From NCBI GenBank assembly GCA_049591295.1, contig JBAWEQ010000155.1:1-54141 (forward strand): a stretch of 54,141 nt of DNA, given 5' to 3'. The translations under genes were made by a program, and so were the position numbers. Position 1 is the first letter of the stretch. Each line of letters begins with the position of its first letter. Below the pieces are notes generated by a model. It ran no database searches and had not been told where the DNA came from. It saw nothing but the letters and a program-made list of their open reading frames with translations. The stretch is from DTPS01 sp049591295. GTDB lineage: Bacteria > Acidobacteriota > UBA4820 > DSQY01. This document shows, one piece after another, positions 15,916 to 24,800 of the stretch.

Positions 15916-16487
15916 GAGCTTCTAACGGGCGCCCTCTCACCCGCGTGGGTTTGTGGAACAGCGTATTGATGCACCTAGTCCTTTTGATGATCTGCATGGC
16001 CTGCCTCGCCGTTGTAGCCTCGTCGCAGAGCGGCGCGGCGAGGTCTTGGGCCCAGTTCTGCGGCTGCTACCGGCTCGTGCTCGGCCCCTGGGTTCCACCA
16101 TTACCGGCCAAGGATTCCCTGCGCTCCTTCGCCCCGCCCCAAGCTATTCGTCTGCAGAAGACCGCGAGGCGAAAGGACGACGGCGGATACCCCAATTTTC
16201 CAGAGGGCAGCCGCGCCGTGACCCCCCTCCTTTGCGGAGAAGCGTCCCGGTTCAGACGGCATTTCCAGATCGGATCGTGGTTGCCGGAGGGCAAACACGG
16301 CATCAGGATCGTGTGGTCGACAGGGAAAATCTGGGTCATCGTCCATCTGACCAAGCAGGGGAACAGGCTCGTCGGACGTATCGAAACCGGAAGCGATGCC
16401 CTCGGGCAGCCCATGTCTGCATGCACCGTCGAGGCCAACAAAACCGAATGTCCCCAGCAGAGGCATCGCCAGCCTCAAGAGCCCTGA
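15912..16487 (+). CDS. Predicted exported protein, function unknown
   Basis: Up to 191 residues if started at the GTG overlapping the previous stop; an internal ATG near 15969 would place a hydrophobic segment (LVLLMICMACLAVVAS) at the very N terminus as a signal sequence or anchor. The mature part begins with FCGCYRLVLGPW and later has an alternating hydrophobic stretch (GKIWVIVHLTKQGNRLVGRI) that looks beta-rich. I do not recognise the family. Translational coupling to the preceding small membrane protein suggests a two-gene unit. The start and reality are moderately supported. Confidence 0.5.
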   Translation: MRASNGRPLTRVGLWNSVLMHLVLLMICMACLAVVASSQSGAARSWAQFCGCYRLVLGPWVPPLPAKDSLRSFAPPQAIRLQKTARRKDDGGYPNFPEGSRAVTPLLCGEASRFRRHFQIGSWLPEGKHGIRIVWSTGKIWVIVHLTKQGNRLVGRIETGSDALGQPMSACTVEANKTECPQQRHRQPQEP

Positions 16488-16582
16488 AGGCGAAGGCCTG
16501 CCACCCCGCCCCGTCGCGGCGAACCGTGGCACGGGATGCGGCGTACTTTCGCCGCTGATGCACATCATCCATAAGACAACCC

Positions 16583-16615
16583 GAAAGAAAAGCGGCGCCC
16601 GGGGGCCGGGCGCCG
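16583..16615 (-). terminator. Intrinsic terminator of the porin gene
   Basis: CGGCGCCCG (16593-16601) pairs with CGGGCGCCG (16607-16615) with a five-base loop; on the minus strand it is followed by TTTTCTTT (16583-16590). It lies about 37 bases past the porin stop codon. Confidence 0.8.
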
Positions 16616-16651
16616 TGAGAGGAGAGGGGGTGAAGGGATGGACCAGAATCT

Positions 16652-17962
16652 CTAGAACTTCACCTGGAGCGTGAGCTGCACGCGCTTCTCGTTGGGGATG
16701 CGCGGATCGTTGTGCTGCGTGACCTGATAATCCAGCAGCCACATGTTCTGACCCACGAAGCGATAGGAGACTCCGAAGATGGATGTCTTCTGGACGTCGT
16801 CCACCACGGTGGAGCCGCCGTCGGGATTGGGATCGAAGTGGTCGTACCGGCCGATCACGCCCCACTTCGTGTCCTCGGGGAAGCGCACATTGGCGAAGAA
16901 GGAGTAGCCCTTCTGCTTGCGGGCGCTGCCGTCGGGATTGAGGGCCGTTCCGAACTCGTTGCCCTTACCCGAGAAATATTCAGCCTGGCCGGTGAAGTAG
17001 TGGTTTTCATACGAGATCATGCCGTCGAAGACAGTCCAGTCGGGCAGGTCCTTCCCGGCGACCTTCGATACGTTCCCCTTGCCGTTCACGCCGAAGACGG
17101 TGAACTGGAGACCGGGCACCCCAACGGGGAAGGGACGCAGGGAGAAGCGCGCCATAAGGGCCTTGTTCTGGTTCTTCTCTGCTCCGTGATAGCCGTTGCC
17201 ATTGTAGATGCCGAACTGCCAGGAGCCGTAGCGGCCGGCGTAAGCGCCGTCCACGTTCTTGCGGTACTCCTCGGGCATGAGACCGCCGAAGTTGGAGCCC
17301 ACGATGACGCCGTCGTCGGCGCTGTTGAGGATGCCGTTGCGCTCCAAGAACATGGGGTCTTGCAGCCGGTAGCCGTTGACGGCCTCGTCCCAGTCGAGCC
17401 AGGGGATGACCACCTGGCCGAAGTTCACGTAGGGCTGGGAGAGCACGTTGTTGCCGTTCCAGTGGAAGCTCCCGTAGAGGTACTTGATCCGGGGCTGCCA
17501 GTCCTGCGCCGAGTTCTGGTAGACGTCGGTGGTGATGCGGCCTGAAAACCAGGGGGTGATGTCGTCCGTCACGTCGAGGTAGCCCCGCTTGAGAACGAAC
17601 TGACTGTATGATTTCGTCTCGCCGGGCGTGCCCGCGTACTGGTTGCCGTTCTGGTAGGAGAGGTAGAAGGTGCCGCCCACGTGCAGGCCCTTGAGGGCCG
17701 CGGGAACGCTGGAGGGCTGGCTCTTGACCGTCTCCTGGACGGTCTGTTTGATCTCCTGCTGGCTCTGGGCCTCCTTCTGGGCTTTCTGCTGGTCGTACTG
17801 GGCCTGGACGGCCTCGGCCTGCTGCTCGGTGATGACCTTGTTCTCGACCAGGATCTTCAACAGAGGGTCCAACTGCTCGGCCGATTGGGCGTAGACCGAG
17901 AGCCCCGTCAGGGCCAGGGCCGCCAGACCCGCCGCCACCACTCGCATCGCTGATCTCCTCAC
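16652..17962 (-). CDS. Outer-membrane porin, phosphate-selective porin (OprO/OprP) type
   Basis: A 436-residue outer-membrane beta-barrel. A signal peptide (about 1-26, ending VYAQS) is followed by a Gln/Glu-rich coiled-coil-like segment (about 38-75), then amphipathic strands with aromatic girdles and a C-terminal Phe (LTLQVKF), the sorting signal for BAM. This coil-plus-barrel layout is typical of OprP-like porins. GTG at 17962 has AAGGAGG at good spacing; an ATG at 17947 with its own AGGAG is an alternative start. Substrate cannot be told from sequence. It is monocistronic, divergent from the TPR gene. Confidence 0.85.
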   Translation of the reverse strand: MRRSAMRVVAAGLAALALTGLSVYAQSAEQLDPLLKILVENKVITEQQAEAVQAQYDQQKAQKEAQSQQEIKQTVQETVKSQPSSVPAALKGLHVGGTFYLSYQNGNQYAGTPGETKSYSQFVLKRGYLDVTDDITPWFSGRITTDVYQNSAQDWQPRIKYLYGSFHWNGNNVLSQPYVNFGQVVIPWLDWDEAVNGYRLQDPMFLERNGILNSADDGVIVGSNFGGLMPEEYRKNVDGAYAGRYGSWQFGIYNGNGYHGAEKNQNKALMARFSLRPFPVGVPGLQFTVFGVNGKGNVSKVAGKDLPDWTVFDGMISYENHYFTGQAEYFSGKGNEFGTALNPDGSARKQKGYSFFANVRFPEDTKWGVIGRYDHFDPNPDGGSTVVDDVQKTSIFGVSYRFVGQNMWLLDYQVTQHNDPRIPNEKRVQLTLQVKF

Positions 17963-18155
17963 ATCTGCCTCCTTTCCGGTCCTTCTTCCGGTTCACGAAT
18001 CGGCCGAACCCTGCCGTCCGCCTCCGGGGCATGGCCGGTCACGCTCAGGCTAAGGAGGGGCTGTTGCCCGTTCATCACGGCTCTTTTTCGGAATTGCAAC
18101 CTGGGGGGCGCCCGGACCCCGGCCGTGGTAAGGTGGGAGCATCAGGAGGTGTCCC

Positions 18156-18944
18156 ATGAAAGCACAGGTCTCGTGGGGGATTCTGGTCTTCCTGGCGGCC
18201 GGAGTGATGGGCGTGTGCGCCCAGGCTCCGCCAGCCCAAGCTCCGTCGCCCCAGGCTCCGGCGGCCCAGTCGCCGCTGGAGAAGGCGAAGGCGGCCTACG
18301 ACCAGCGGGCCAACCCGGAACAGGCGAGGGCGGCCATGCAGCTCTTCGCGGAGGCGGCCAAGGCGGACCCGAGGTCCTACGATGCCCTGTGGCGGGGCGC
18401 CAGGGCCTGCTACTTCTATGGCGAATACACCCGCGCGAAGGCCTCGGGCGACGAGAAGATGACCCTCTTCCAGGACGGCATCGACCGCGCCAAGGCCGCG
18501 GTGGCGCTCGATCCCAAGGGAGTGGAGGGCCACTTCTGGCTCGGCGTGCTCTACGGGGTCTACGGAGAGGCCAAGGGGATCTTCAAGTCCCTCAGCCTGG
18601 TGCCGAGCATCAAGCAGGAGATGCAGACGTGCCAGGAGCTGAACCCGGCGGTGGAGGGTTACGGCCCCGACCGGGTGCTGGGGCGGATGTACTACAAGCT
18701 GCCCTGGTTCAAGGGGGGCGACAACAAGAAGTCCATCCAATACCTGGAGGCCTCGCTGAAAGGCGCTCCCACCAACGCCCTCACGCGCCTCTACCTGGCC
18801 GAGGTCTACAAGGCCGAGGGGATGAAGGACAAGGCCCTCGAGCAGGTCAAGGCGATCGTGGGCATGACGCCCGACCCGCAGTGGGCCCCCGAATTCACCT
18901 CCATCAAGGCGAAGGCCGAGAAGCTCCTCCAGAAGTGGAGCTAG
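18156..18944 (+). CDS. Exported TPR protein, TRAP T-component (TatT)-like
   Basis: A 262-residue protein with a signal peptide (1-22, ending VCAQA), a Pro/Ala/Gln linker built from PQAP-like words (about 23-42), then helical tetratricopeptide-like repeats. Segments such as ALWRGARACYFYGEYT and HFWLGVLYGVYGEAKGIF resemble the TatT family, periplasmic TPR proteins named from TRAP transport operons. No transporter partner is adjacent, so a transport role is only a family-level guess. AGGAGGTG precedes the ATG. Confidence 0.7.
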   Translation: MKAQVSWGILVFLAAGVMGVCAQAPPAQAPSPQAPAAQSPLEKAKAAYDQRANPEQARAAMQLFAEAAKADPRSYDALWRGARACYFYGEYTRAKASGDEKMTLFQDGIDRAKAAVALDPKGVEGHFWLGVLYGVYGEAKGIFKSLSLVPSIKQEMQTCQELNPAVEGYGPDRVLGRMYYKLPWFKGGDNKKSIQYLEASLKGAPTNALTRLYLAEVYKAEGMKDKALEQVKAIVGMTPDPQWAPEFTSIKAKAEKLLQKWS

Positions 18945-19047
18945 GCCAAGACTCGGGGAGAAGCGAACGCGGCACGCGAGGACGGCGGCTTCTCCGCCGC
19001 CAGCTTGGCTCCATCTGAAGGCCGTCAGCCGTCAGCACACAAAAGAA

Positions 19048-19077
19048 AAAGGGCGGAGCCGCCGGGCTCCGCCCTTT
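19048..19077. terminator. Bidirectional intrinsic terminator
   Basis: AAAGGGCGGAGCC (19048-19060) pairs with GGCTCCGCCCTTT (19065-19077), flanked by A-rich sequence on the left and TTTCTT on the right. It serves the TPR gene (plus) and the OPT transporter (minus), which converge here. Beside it, 19081-19115 is a run of CTCAATCG words reaching the OPT stop codon. Confidence 0.88.
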
Positions 19078-19111
19078 CTTAGCTCAATCGCTCAATCGCT
19101 TAATCGCTCAA

Positions 19112-21154
19112 TCACTTCATCGCTTCCTTCGTCGGCTTGGCCACCACGCGGTAGAGCGCGTAGACCACCACGGCGAGGACGGCGACGCCGGGCCAGGCCC
19201 CCAGCGGGGGCTGAGGGAAGAGGGCGAGGAAGTCCCCCTTCAGGACGGGCCAGATGCCGGCCAGAGTGATGGGCACCGCCAGAAGAATGCCCATGAGCGC
19301 CTCGCCGGTGATGAGGCCCGAGGCGAAGAGCAGCCCCTTCTTGTCCCCGTCCGCTTCGGCCGCCTTCAGGCGGGTCAGCAGGCCCTTGGAGGCGCCCTTG
19401 GCGGCCTTGTTTCTGAGCCTGGCGGCGAAGTAGGCCACCATGCCTCCCACGAGAATCGGGGTGGAGAGGGAGAAGGGGAGGTAGATGCCCACGGCCACCG
19501 CGAGGACCGGCGTTCGGAACTCGCTGCCCCTGGCCTTGAGATATTGGTCGAGGACGATGATGCCGACGGCGATCACGGCCCCGATGGCCACCATGGTCCA
19601 CGGGAGGCCGCCCATGAAGACGCCCTTGGAGACGGCCGCCATGAGGGTGGCCTGGGGCGCCGGCAGTGGGTTGGGGTGGGCCTGGATCCAGGCCGGGGTG
19701 GCGTTGAAGGGGATTCCGACGCCGTACTTGAGGTTCAGGACGTGCAGGACGGGCGCGATGACGAAGGCCGAGGAGAGCACCCCCACGACCAGCATGAACT
19801 CCTGCTTCCACGGCGTGGAGCCGACGAGGTACCCCGCCTTGAGGTCTTGGAGGTTGTCACCCGCGATGGAGGCGGCGCAGCAGACCACGGCGCCGATGAG
19901 GATGGCGGCGGCGGGCCCCGCGGGGTTGCCGCGGCCCAGGAACACCAGCAGGACCAGGGAGGCGAAGAGGATGGTGGCGATGGTGACCCCCGAGATGGGG
20001 TTGTTGGAGGAGCCCACCAGCCCGGCCATGTAGCCGGCCACCGCCGCGAAGAGGAAGCCGGCGATGAGCATGATCACGGCCATTACCAGGCTGACGGCCA
20101 GCTTGGACACCACCAGGTGGTAGATGAAAAAGAGCGGGATGATGGCCAGGAACGAGAAGACCAGGACCCAGATCATGGGCATGTCCTTGTCCGTCCGCTC
20201 GATGGTGCTCCCGCCCTTCTCGTCCTTCAGCGCCTGAAGCCCGCTCTTGACACCGGTGAGGAGCTGGCTGCGGAGCTGGATCAGGGCCCAGAAGCCACCC
20301 ACGCACATGGCGCCCACGCCGAGGTAGCGGATCTGGCTGCTCCAGAGTGTGTTGGCCGCCTCGACCGCGTCGTGCGCCCCGGCGGGCCACCCGTGGAAGG
20401 CCGCGTAGATCGGGATGGCGATCCACCACGAGAGGGCGCCCCCAAGGAACACCAGAATCGCGATGTTCAGGCCCACGATGTAGCCTACGCCCAGGAGCGC
20501 GGGGGAGAGGTCGAGGCCGAAGTAGGCCACGCTGTTGCCGACCCGCGCGCCGACCTCCAGGGTGGAGGCCCAGAGCTTCAGCCCGGCATCCTGGCAGAAC
20601 TTCAGCACGCCCCCCGTGAGGGCGGCGTAGACGATGGCCGAGAGGCTGCCCTTCTCCTGCCCCTGGCCGGCCTTGAGCACCTCCGCCGTGGCGATGCCCT
20701 CGGGGAACTTGATCTCTTTGTCGCCGTGCACGACCAGGGCGCGGCGGAGGGGGACGGAGAAGAGGACGCCGATGGTCCCGCCCAGGGCGCAGATCAGGAG
20801 CGTCTCCCAGTAGTTGTACTCCTTCCAGTATCCGAGGATCACGAGGCCGGGGATGGTGAAGACGGCCGCCGCGGCCACCGCCTCACCGGCCGAAGCGGCC
20901 GTCTGGACGATGTTGTTCTCCAGGATGTTGCTGCGCTTGAAGAAGGAGAAGATGGTCATGGAGATGACCGCCGCCGGGATGGAGGCGGAGACGGTCATGC
21001 CCGCGAAGAGCCCCAGGTAGGCGTTGGCCGCGGCCAGGATTACGGCCAGCAGGATGCCCAGAATGATCGCTTTCACCGTGATCTCGGGCAGGTTCTGGCT
21101 GGCCGGGATCACGGGTTTGAAGCCGGAGTGGTTGCCGTCGTCGTCGCGGGCCAT
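19112..21154 (-). CDS. OPT family oligopeptide transporter
   Basis: A 680-residue polytopic inner-membrane protein with about 14-16 predicted helices. It has the hallmark OPT motifs near the N terminus (NAYLGLFAGMTVSASIPAA, about 44-62) and FPEGIATAEVLKAG (about 148-161). The family moves oligopeptides or metal-siderophore complexes by proton coupling; substrate is not predictable here. It is the last gene of the PASTA-rpe-thioesterase-bamD operon, 11 bases after bamD, and ends at a bidirectional terminator. Confidence 0.92.
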   Translation of the reverse strand: MARDDDGNHSGFKPVIPASQNLPEITVKAIILGILLAVILAAANAYLGLFAGMTVSASIPAAVISMTIFSFFKRSNILENNIVQTAASAGEAVAAAAVFTIPGLVILGYWKEYNYWETLLICALGGTIGVLFSVPLRRALVVHGDKEIKFPEGIATAEVLKAGQGQEKGSLSAIVYAALTGGVLKFCQDAGLKLWASTLEVGARVGNSVAYFGLDLSPALLGVGYIVGLNIAILVFLGGALSWWIAIPIYAAFHGWPAGAHDAVEAANTLWSSQIRYLGVGAMCVGGFWALIQLRSQLLTGVKSGLQALKDEKGGSTIERTDKDMPMIWVLVFSFLAIIPLFFIYHLVVSKLAVSLVMAVIMLIAGFLFAAVAGYMAGLVGSSNNPISGVTIATILFASLVLLVFLGRGNPAGPAAAILIGAVVCCAASIAGDNLQDLKAGYLVGSTPWKQEFMLVVGVLSSAFVIAPVLHVLNLKYGVGIPFNATPAWIQAHPNPLPAPQATLMAAVSKGVFMGGLPWTMVAIGAVIAVGIIVLDQYLKARGSEFRTPVLAVAVGIYLPFSLSTPILVGGMVAYFAARLRNKAAKGASKGLLTRLKAAEADGDKKGLLFASGLITGEALMGILLAVPITLAGIWPVLKGDFLALFPQPPLGAWPGVAVLAVVVYALYRVVAKPTKEAMK

Positions 21155-21165
21155 CTATCCCTCCT

Positions 21166-22041
21166 CTACCATTTCCAGAACTGCCACCAGTGCTTGGTTT
21201 CGGCCTTGGGCTTGACGAGCGGCTCCTTGAAGACCTTGGACTCCTTCTCCTTGGCGGCCTGGTGCTTCTGGATTCGCTCGATCTGCCTCCGGGCGTTCTT
21301 CGACAGGACGGTGCCGGGGACCTCCTGGGTGATGCGGGTGAAGTAGAGCAGCGCCTCCTTGTCCTGGTTGTCTCGGTAGAGGGCCTCGCCGAGGCGGTAG
21401 TAGAGGAGCGGCATGTTCCAGTACGTGGGGTAGTGCTCGATGGCGTACCGGTAGCGGCCGATGGCCCCCTTGGGGTGACCGTACTTCAGGTAGAAGTCGC
21501 CCACCTTGATCTCGTGCGCGGCCAGGAAGTCGTTCACCGAGCGGATCCGCTGCTTGGCCTCGGCCGCGTAGGAGCTCTTGGGATAGTTCTCGATCAGGGC
21601 CTGGAAGGCATCTCTCGCGCTCAGGGCCGGTGTGATGTCCCGATCGGGCGTGCTGATCTCCTCGAAGTAGGCCTCGCCGATCTTGAACTGGCAGTAAGGC
21701 GCATCGGGGTGCGTGGGGTGAAAAGCCAGGAAGGACTGGTACCGGCTGATGGCCTCGGCGTAGGACTCCAGGGTGTGCTCCTGGTAGTAGCTGTCCGCCG
21801 TGGCGACGGCGGCCTTGTCCCGGTATTCGCCGGCGTCCTCGCGCAAGGCGATCTGGTCGAAAAACTTCCGGGCGGTGGCCGGCTTGTGTTTATGGAGGGC
21901 CTCCATGCCCTTGGAGTACAGCTCGGCCACCGGCGTCACCTGCTTGGGAGCGACCTCGCCCTTGGGGCGGCGGTGATGACAGCCGGCGGTCATCAAGAGC
22001 ATGACGACCAGCGCGGCGGCGAGAAGCCTGGCACTCTTCAC
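21166..22041 (-). CDS. bamD: Outer-membrane assembly lipoprotein BamD-like
   Basis: A 291-residue TPR lipoprotein. The GTG start at 22041 (GGAGG six bases upstream) gives a signal peptide ending in the lipobox LMTAGC. TPR helices follow: AELYSKGMEAL, EAISRYQSFLAFHPTHPDA, then AFQALIENYPKSSYAAEAKQ, the pattern of BamD/ComL. An extra C-terminal part (about 240-291) ends in HWWQFWKW. BamD is an essential partner of BamA for barrel insertion. The GTG overlaps the upstream thioesterase stop (GTGA). A general YbgF-like TPR lipoprotein is the alternative. Confidence 0.82.
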   Translation of the reverse strand: MKSARLLAAALVVMLLMTAGCHHRRPKGEVAPKQVTPVAELYSKGMEALHKHKPATARKFFDQIALREDAGEYRDKAAVATADSYYQEHTLESYAEAISRYQSFLAFHPTHPDAPYCQFKIGEAYFEEISTPDRDITPALSARDAFQALIENYPKSSYAAEAKQRIRSVNDFLAAHEIKVGDFYLKYGHPKGAIGRYRYAIEHYPTYWNMPLLYYRLGEALYRDNQDKEALLYFTRITQEVPGTVLSKNARRQIERIQKHQAAKEKESKVFKEPLVKPKAETKHWWQFWKW

Positions 22042-22442
22042 GATCGACCTCCTATGAGGGCAAACAGGTCCCTGGGCAACCGGCGGGGCCGGCCCTGCAG
22101 GTCCGTCGCCGCGTGCTCCGTATAACCACGGCACAACAAGGCGCCGTCCCCCTTGCGAACCATCTCGTATTCGAACCGGAAGCGGACCGCGCTGCTGTCC
22201 GCCAGCCTGGCCAACAGTTCCACCTCGTCGTCGTAGCGGGCCGGCCGCAGGTACTGAACGTGCACCTGAAGCACCGGCATGCGGGTCCCGCTCTCCTCCA
22301 GCTCCCGGTACGCGAGGCCGTGCTGACGGAGGTACTCGGTCCGGGCCACCTCCATCCAGGCCAGGTAGGCGGAATGGTGCACCACGCCCATCTGGTCCGT
22401 CTCCACGTACCGGACCCTCACCGTGGTCCTGCACTCATCCAC
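22038..22442 (-). CDS. Acyl-CoA thioesterase, YbgC/4-hydroxybenzoyl-CoA type
   Basis: A 134-residue hotdog-fold thioesterase. The motif YVETDQMGVVHHSAYLAWME (about 10-29) contains the catalytic Asp and the HxxY pattern of the family, followed by EVARTEYLR. GTG at 22442 is chosen because the family domain begins directly after it; it overlaps the rpe stop by eight bases. YbgC-type enzymes hydrolyse acyl-CoA and are often next to Tol-Pal or envelope genes; here the neighbour is bamD. Confidence 0.85.
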   Translation of the reverse strand: MDECRTTVRVRYVETDQMGVVHHSAYLAWMEVARTEYLRQHGLAYRELEESGTRMPVLQVHVQYLRPARYDDEVELLARLADSSAVRFRFEYEMVRKGDGALLCRGYTEHAATDLQGRPRRLPRDLFALIGGRS

Positions 22443-23103
22443 GGAGCATCCCCTCCAGGCGCGAGGCGGCCGCCGCCGGATCGGGGGCGCCGAAGATCGC
22501 GGAGCCCGCCACGAACCAGTCGGCACCCGCATCCAAAAGGGCCGGAAGGGTCTCCTCGGCCACGCCGCCGTCCACCTCGATGGCCAGCGCGAGCCCCCGC
22601 TCGAAAACCTTCCTCTTGAGGGACCTGATCTTGTCCAGGGCCACCGGAATGAACCGCTGGCCCCCGAATCCGGGGTTCACGCTCATGATCAGGACGAAGT
22701 CCAGGTCGGGAAGGACGAGGTCGAGGGTCTCCACCGGCGTGGCGGGGTTGAGCGCCACGCCTGGGCGCATGCCCTCCTCCCTGATCCTCTGAATGGTGCG
22801 GTGGAGGTGGGGGCACGCTTCCTGGTGCACGGAAAGAAGCGAGGCTCCCGCCCGGGCGAAATCGGCGAGGTAGCGGTCCGGCTCCTCGATCATGAGGTGG
22901 CAGTCCAGGGGAAGGGTCGCCACGGCCTTGAGTCTCGCCACGACCGGCGGCCCCAGCGTGATGTTGGGCACGAAGCGGCCGTCCATCACGTCCACGTGCA
23001 ACAGTCCGCTGTGGGGTTCCACGAGGGCGATCTGGTCGGCCAGGCGGGCGAAGTCGGCGGAGAGGATGCTCGGGGCGAGGAGCCTCGCGGGTACTCCGCT
23101 CAT
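22435..23103 (-). CDS. rpe: Ribulose-phosphate 3-epimerase
   Basis: A 222-residue TIM-barrel enzyme that interconverts ribulose 5-phosphate and xylulose 5-phosphate in the pentose phosphate pathway. Signature segments: LAPSILSADFARL (9-21), LHVDVMDGRFVPNIT (about 35-49), CHLMIEEP, MSVNPGFGGQ (about 138-147) and the phosphate-binding EVDGG and VAGSAIFG. The metal-site His and Asp residues are present. ATG at 23103 overlaps the PASTA gene stop (ATGA), indicating translational coupling. Confidence 0.96.
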   Translation of the reverse strand: MSGVPARLLAPSILSADFARLADQIALVEPHSGLLHVDVMDGRFVPNITLGPPVVARLKAVATLPLDCHLMIEEPDRYLADFARAGASLLSVHQEACPHLHRTIQRIREEGMRPGVALNPATPVETLDLVLPDLDFVLIMSVNPGFGGQRFIPVALDKIRSLKRKVFERGLALAIEVDGGVAEETLPALLDAGADWFVAGSAIFGAPDPAAAASRLEGMLRG

Positions 23104-23807
23104 GGCTGGCTCACCGTGAGCTGGACCAGATCGGTCCTGTGCAGCGGCATCCCCGGCCCCGGGTTCTGCCCCAACACGGTGTCGGGCTGGGCGCCGGATG
23201 TTCGGCCCACCTGCGGCGTGGCGAACTGAATGCCGTAGGCCTGGAGCTGATCCTTCGCCGACTGGGCGTTCAGCCCCACGAGGTAGGGCATGACGAAGGT
23301 CAGGGAGGGAGGGCCCAGGCTCACGAGAACGGAGACGTCGGCATCCCTCGGGACCGTCTGGCCCGGCGGCGGCTCCTGCGCCACGATGGTCGAAGAGCTC
23401 GCCGGCGCGTGGACGTAGGCCGTGTTGAGCCACCGAAGTCCGGATTGCTGGATCTGGAGCTGCGCCTCGTCCATCCTCATCCCCAGAAGATTGGGCATGG
23501 CGAGGCTCTCGATCCCCTTGCTCACGATGACCTGCAGGGTCATGCCGCGCCGGACCGTCATCCCCGCGCCGGGAGTCTGGCTGATGACGGTGCCTTTGGA
23601 GGCCTTCAGATCGTACCGCTCGGTCCTGACCGCGAACTGGAGGTGGGAGCGGCTGGCCTGCCAGCTCGCCTGGTCCTCGGTGAGCCCGACGACCAGCGGT
23701 ACCGCCGTATTGGTGCCCAGAAAAGAGAATTGGATGAGCAGGTAACCCCCGAGGCCTATCCCACCGAGGAAGAGTCCTGCGTAGATGATCAAACGCAGTA
23801 TTCGCAA
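23100..23807 (-). CDS. Membrane-anchored PASTA-domain protein
   Basis: About 235 residues: a short cytoplasmic start, one transmembrane helix (about 6-26, LIIYAGLFLGGIGLGGYLLI), then three PASTA repeats (VPLVVGLTEDQA; MPNLLGMRMDEAQ; MPYLVGLNAQSAKDQ). PASTA domains bind peptidoglycan or lipid II in kinases and PBPs; here no kinase or transpeptidase domain is attached. The TTG start at 23807 is inferred from GGAGG five bases upstream and no ATG in frame nearby. It leads an operon with rpe, a thioesterase, bamD and OPT, and is divergent from accD. Confidence 0.82.
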   Translation of the reverse strand: MRILRLIIYAGLFLGGIGLGGYLLIQFSFLGTNTAVPLVVGLTEDQASWQASRSHLQFAVRTERYDLKASKGTVISQTPGAGMTVRRGMTLQVIVSKGIESLAMPNLLGMRMDEAQLQIQQSGLRWLNTAYVHAPASSSTIVAQEPPPGQTVPRDADVSVLVSLGPPSLTFVMPYLVGLNAQSAKDQLQAYGIQFATPQVGRTSGAQPDTVLGQNPGPGMPLHRTDLVQLTVSQP

Positions 23808-23890
23808 TGCGCTCCTCCGAACCCGCGTAGTGTAGCACAAGCCGTCCGCCCTCGCCGCAGCCCCCATGGGGCGCCTGGGAGGGGCGCGGT

Positions 23891-23919
23891 TTGCCGGGCT
23901 GACGGCTTTTGGGTATACT
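23891..23919 (+). promoter_or_regulatory. Likely sigma-70 promoter of accD-folC
   Basis: TTGCCG (23891-23896) and TATACT (23914-23919) are 17 bases apart and 21 bases before the accD ATG. Both hexamers are good matches, implying a short leader of about 14 bases. Confidence 0.7.
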
Positions 23920-23939
23920 CCCGTGCGGGAGATCACCGC

Positions 23940-24800
23940 ATGTGGTTTCGTCAGAAGAAGAAACCCGAGCTTCAGGACGGCGAGGAGCGCTCGGTCCACG
24001 TGCCCGCCGGCATGTGGATGAAGTGCGAGTCCTGCGGGCAGATCATGTTCGCCCAGATCGTGATCGAGAACAACCACGTCTGCCCCAAGTGCAACTACCA
24101 CTTCCGAATTTCGGCCCGCCAGCGCTGCGAAGGGCTCTTCGATGAGGGGCGGTACGAGGAGTTCGACGAGGCCGTCTCCCCCACGGATCCGCTGAAATTC
24201 AAGGACCAGAAGCGCTACCAGGACCGGCTGGTCCAGTATCAGGGGCAGGTGGGCAGCCAGGATGCCGTGCTGAATGCGCGCGGCACCATGGGAGGCATGC
24301 CCGTGGTCATCGCCTGCATGGAATACGCCTTCATGGGGGGCTCCATGGGCAGCGTGGTGGGCGAGAAGCTCACCAGGGCGGCCGAGGAGACCCTGCGCAC
24401 GCGTGCGCCCCTGGTCGTCATCTCCTGCTCGGGAGGGGCCCGGATGCAGGAGTCGGTCTACTCTCTCATGCAGATGGGAAAGATCTCGGCGGCCATCGGA
24501 AGGCTCAGGGAGGCCGGTGTGCCCTACCTATCGGTGATGACCGACCCGACCACGGGCGGCGTCACCGCCTCCTTCGCCATGCTCGGAGACGTGAACATCG
24601 CCGAGCCCAAGGCGCTCATAGGCTTCGCGGGTCCCCGGGTGATCGAGCAGACCATCCGCCAAAAGCTCCCGGAGGGGTTCCAGCGCTCCGAATTCCTGCT
24701 CGAGAAGGGCTTTCTCGACCTGGTCGTTCACCGGAACCAGATGCGAGAGACCCTCGTCCGGCTGCTGGCCCTCTTTACGGGGAAGACCCCCGCTCCATGA
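23940..24800 (+). CDS. accD: Acetyl-CoA carboxylase carboxyltransferase subunit beta
   Basis: A 286-residue AccD, which with AccA moves the carboxyl group from biotin to acetyl-CoA, the first step of fatty acid synthesis. The N-terminal zinc finger has C29, C32, C48 and C51. The carboxyltransferase domain carries MGGSMGSVVGEK and SCSGGARMQES, with GGVTASFA further on. It overlaps folC by four bases (ATGA), the frequent accD-folC pairing. Confidence 0.97.
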   Translation: MWFRQKKKPELQDGEERSVHVPAGMWMKCESCGQIMFAQIVIENNHVCPKCNYHFRISARQRCEGLFDEGRYEEFDEAVSPTDPLKFKDQKRYQDRLVQYQGQVGSQDAVLNARGTMGGMPVVIACMEYAFMGGSMGSVVGEKLTRAAEETLRTRAPLVVISCSGGARMQESVYSLMQMGKISAAIGRLREAGVPYLSVMTDPTTGGVTASFAMLGDVNIAEPKALIGFAGPRVIEQTIRQKLPEGFQRSEFLLEKGFLDLVVHRNQMRETLVRLLALFTGKTPAP

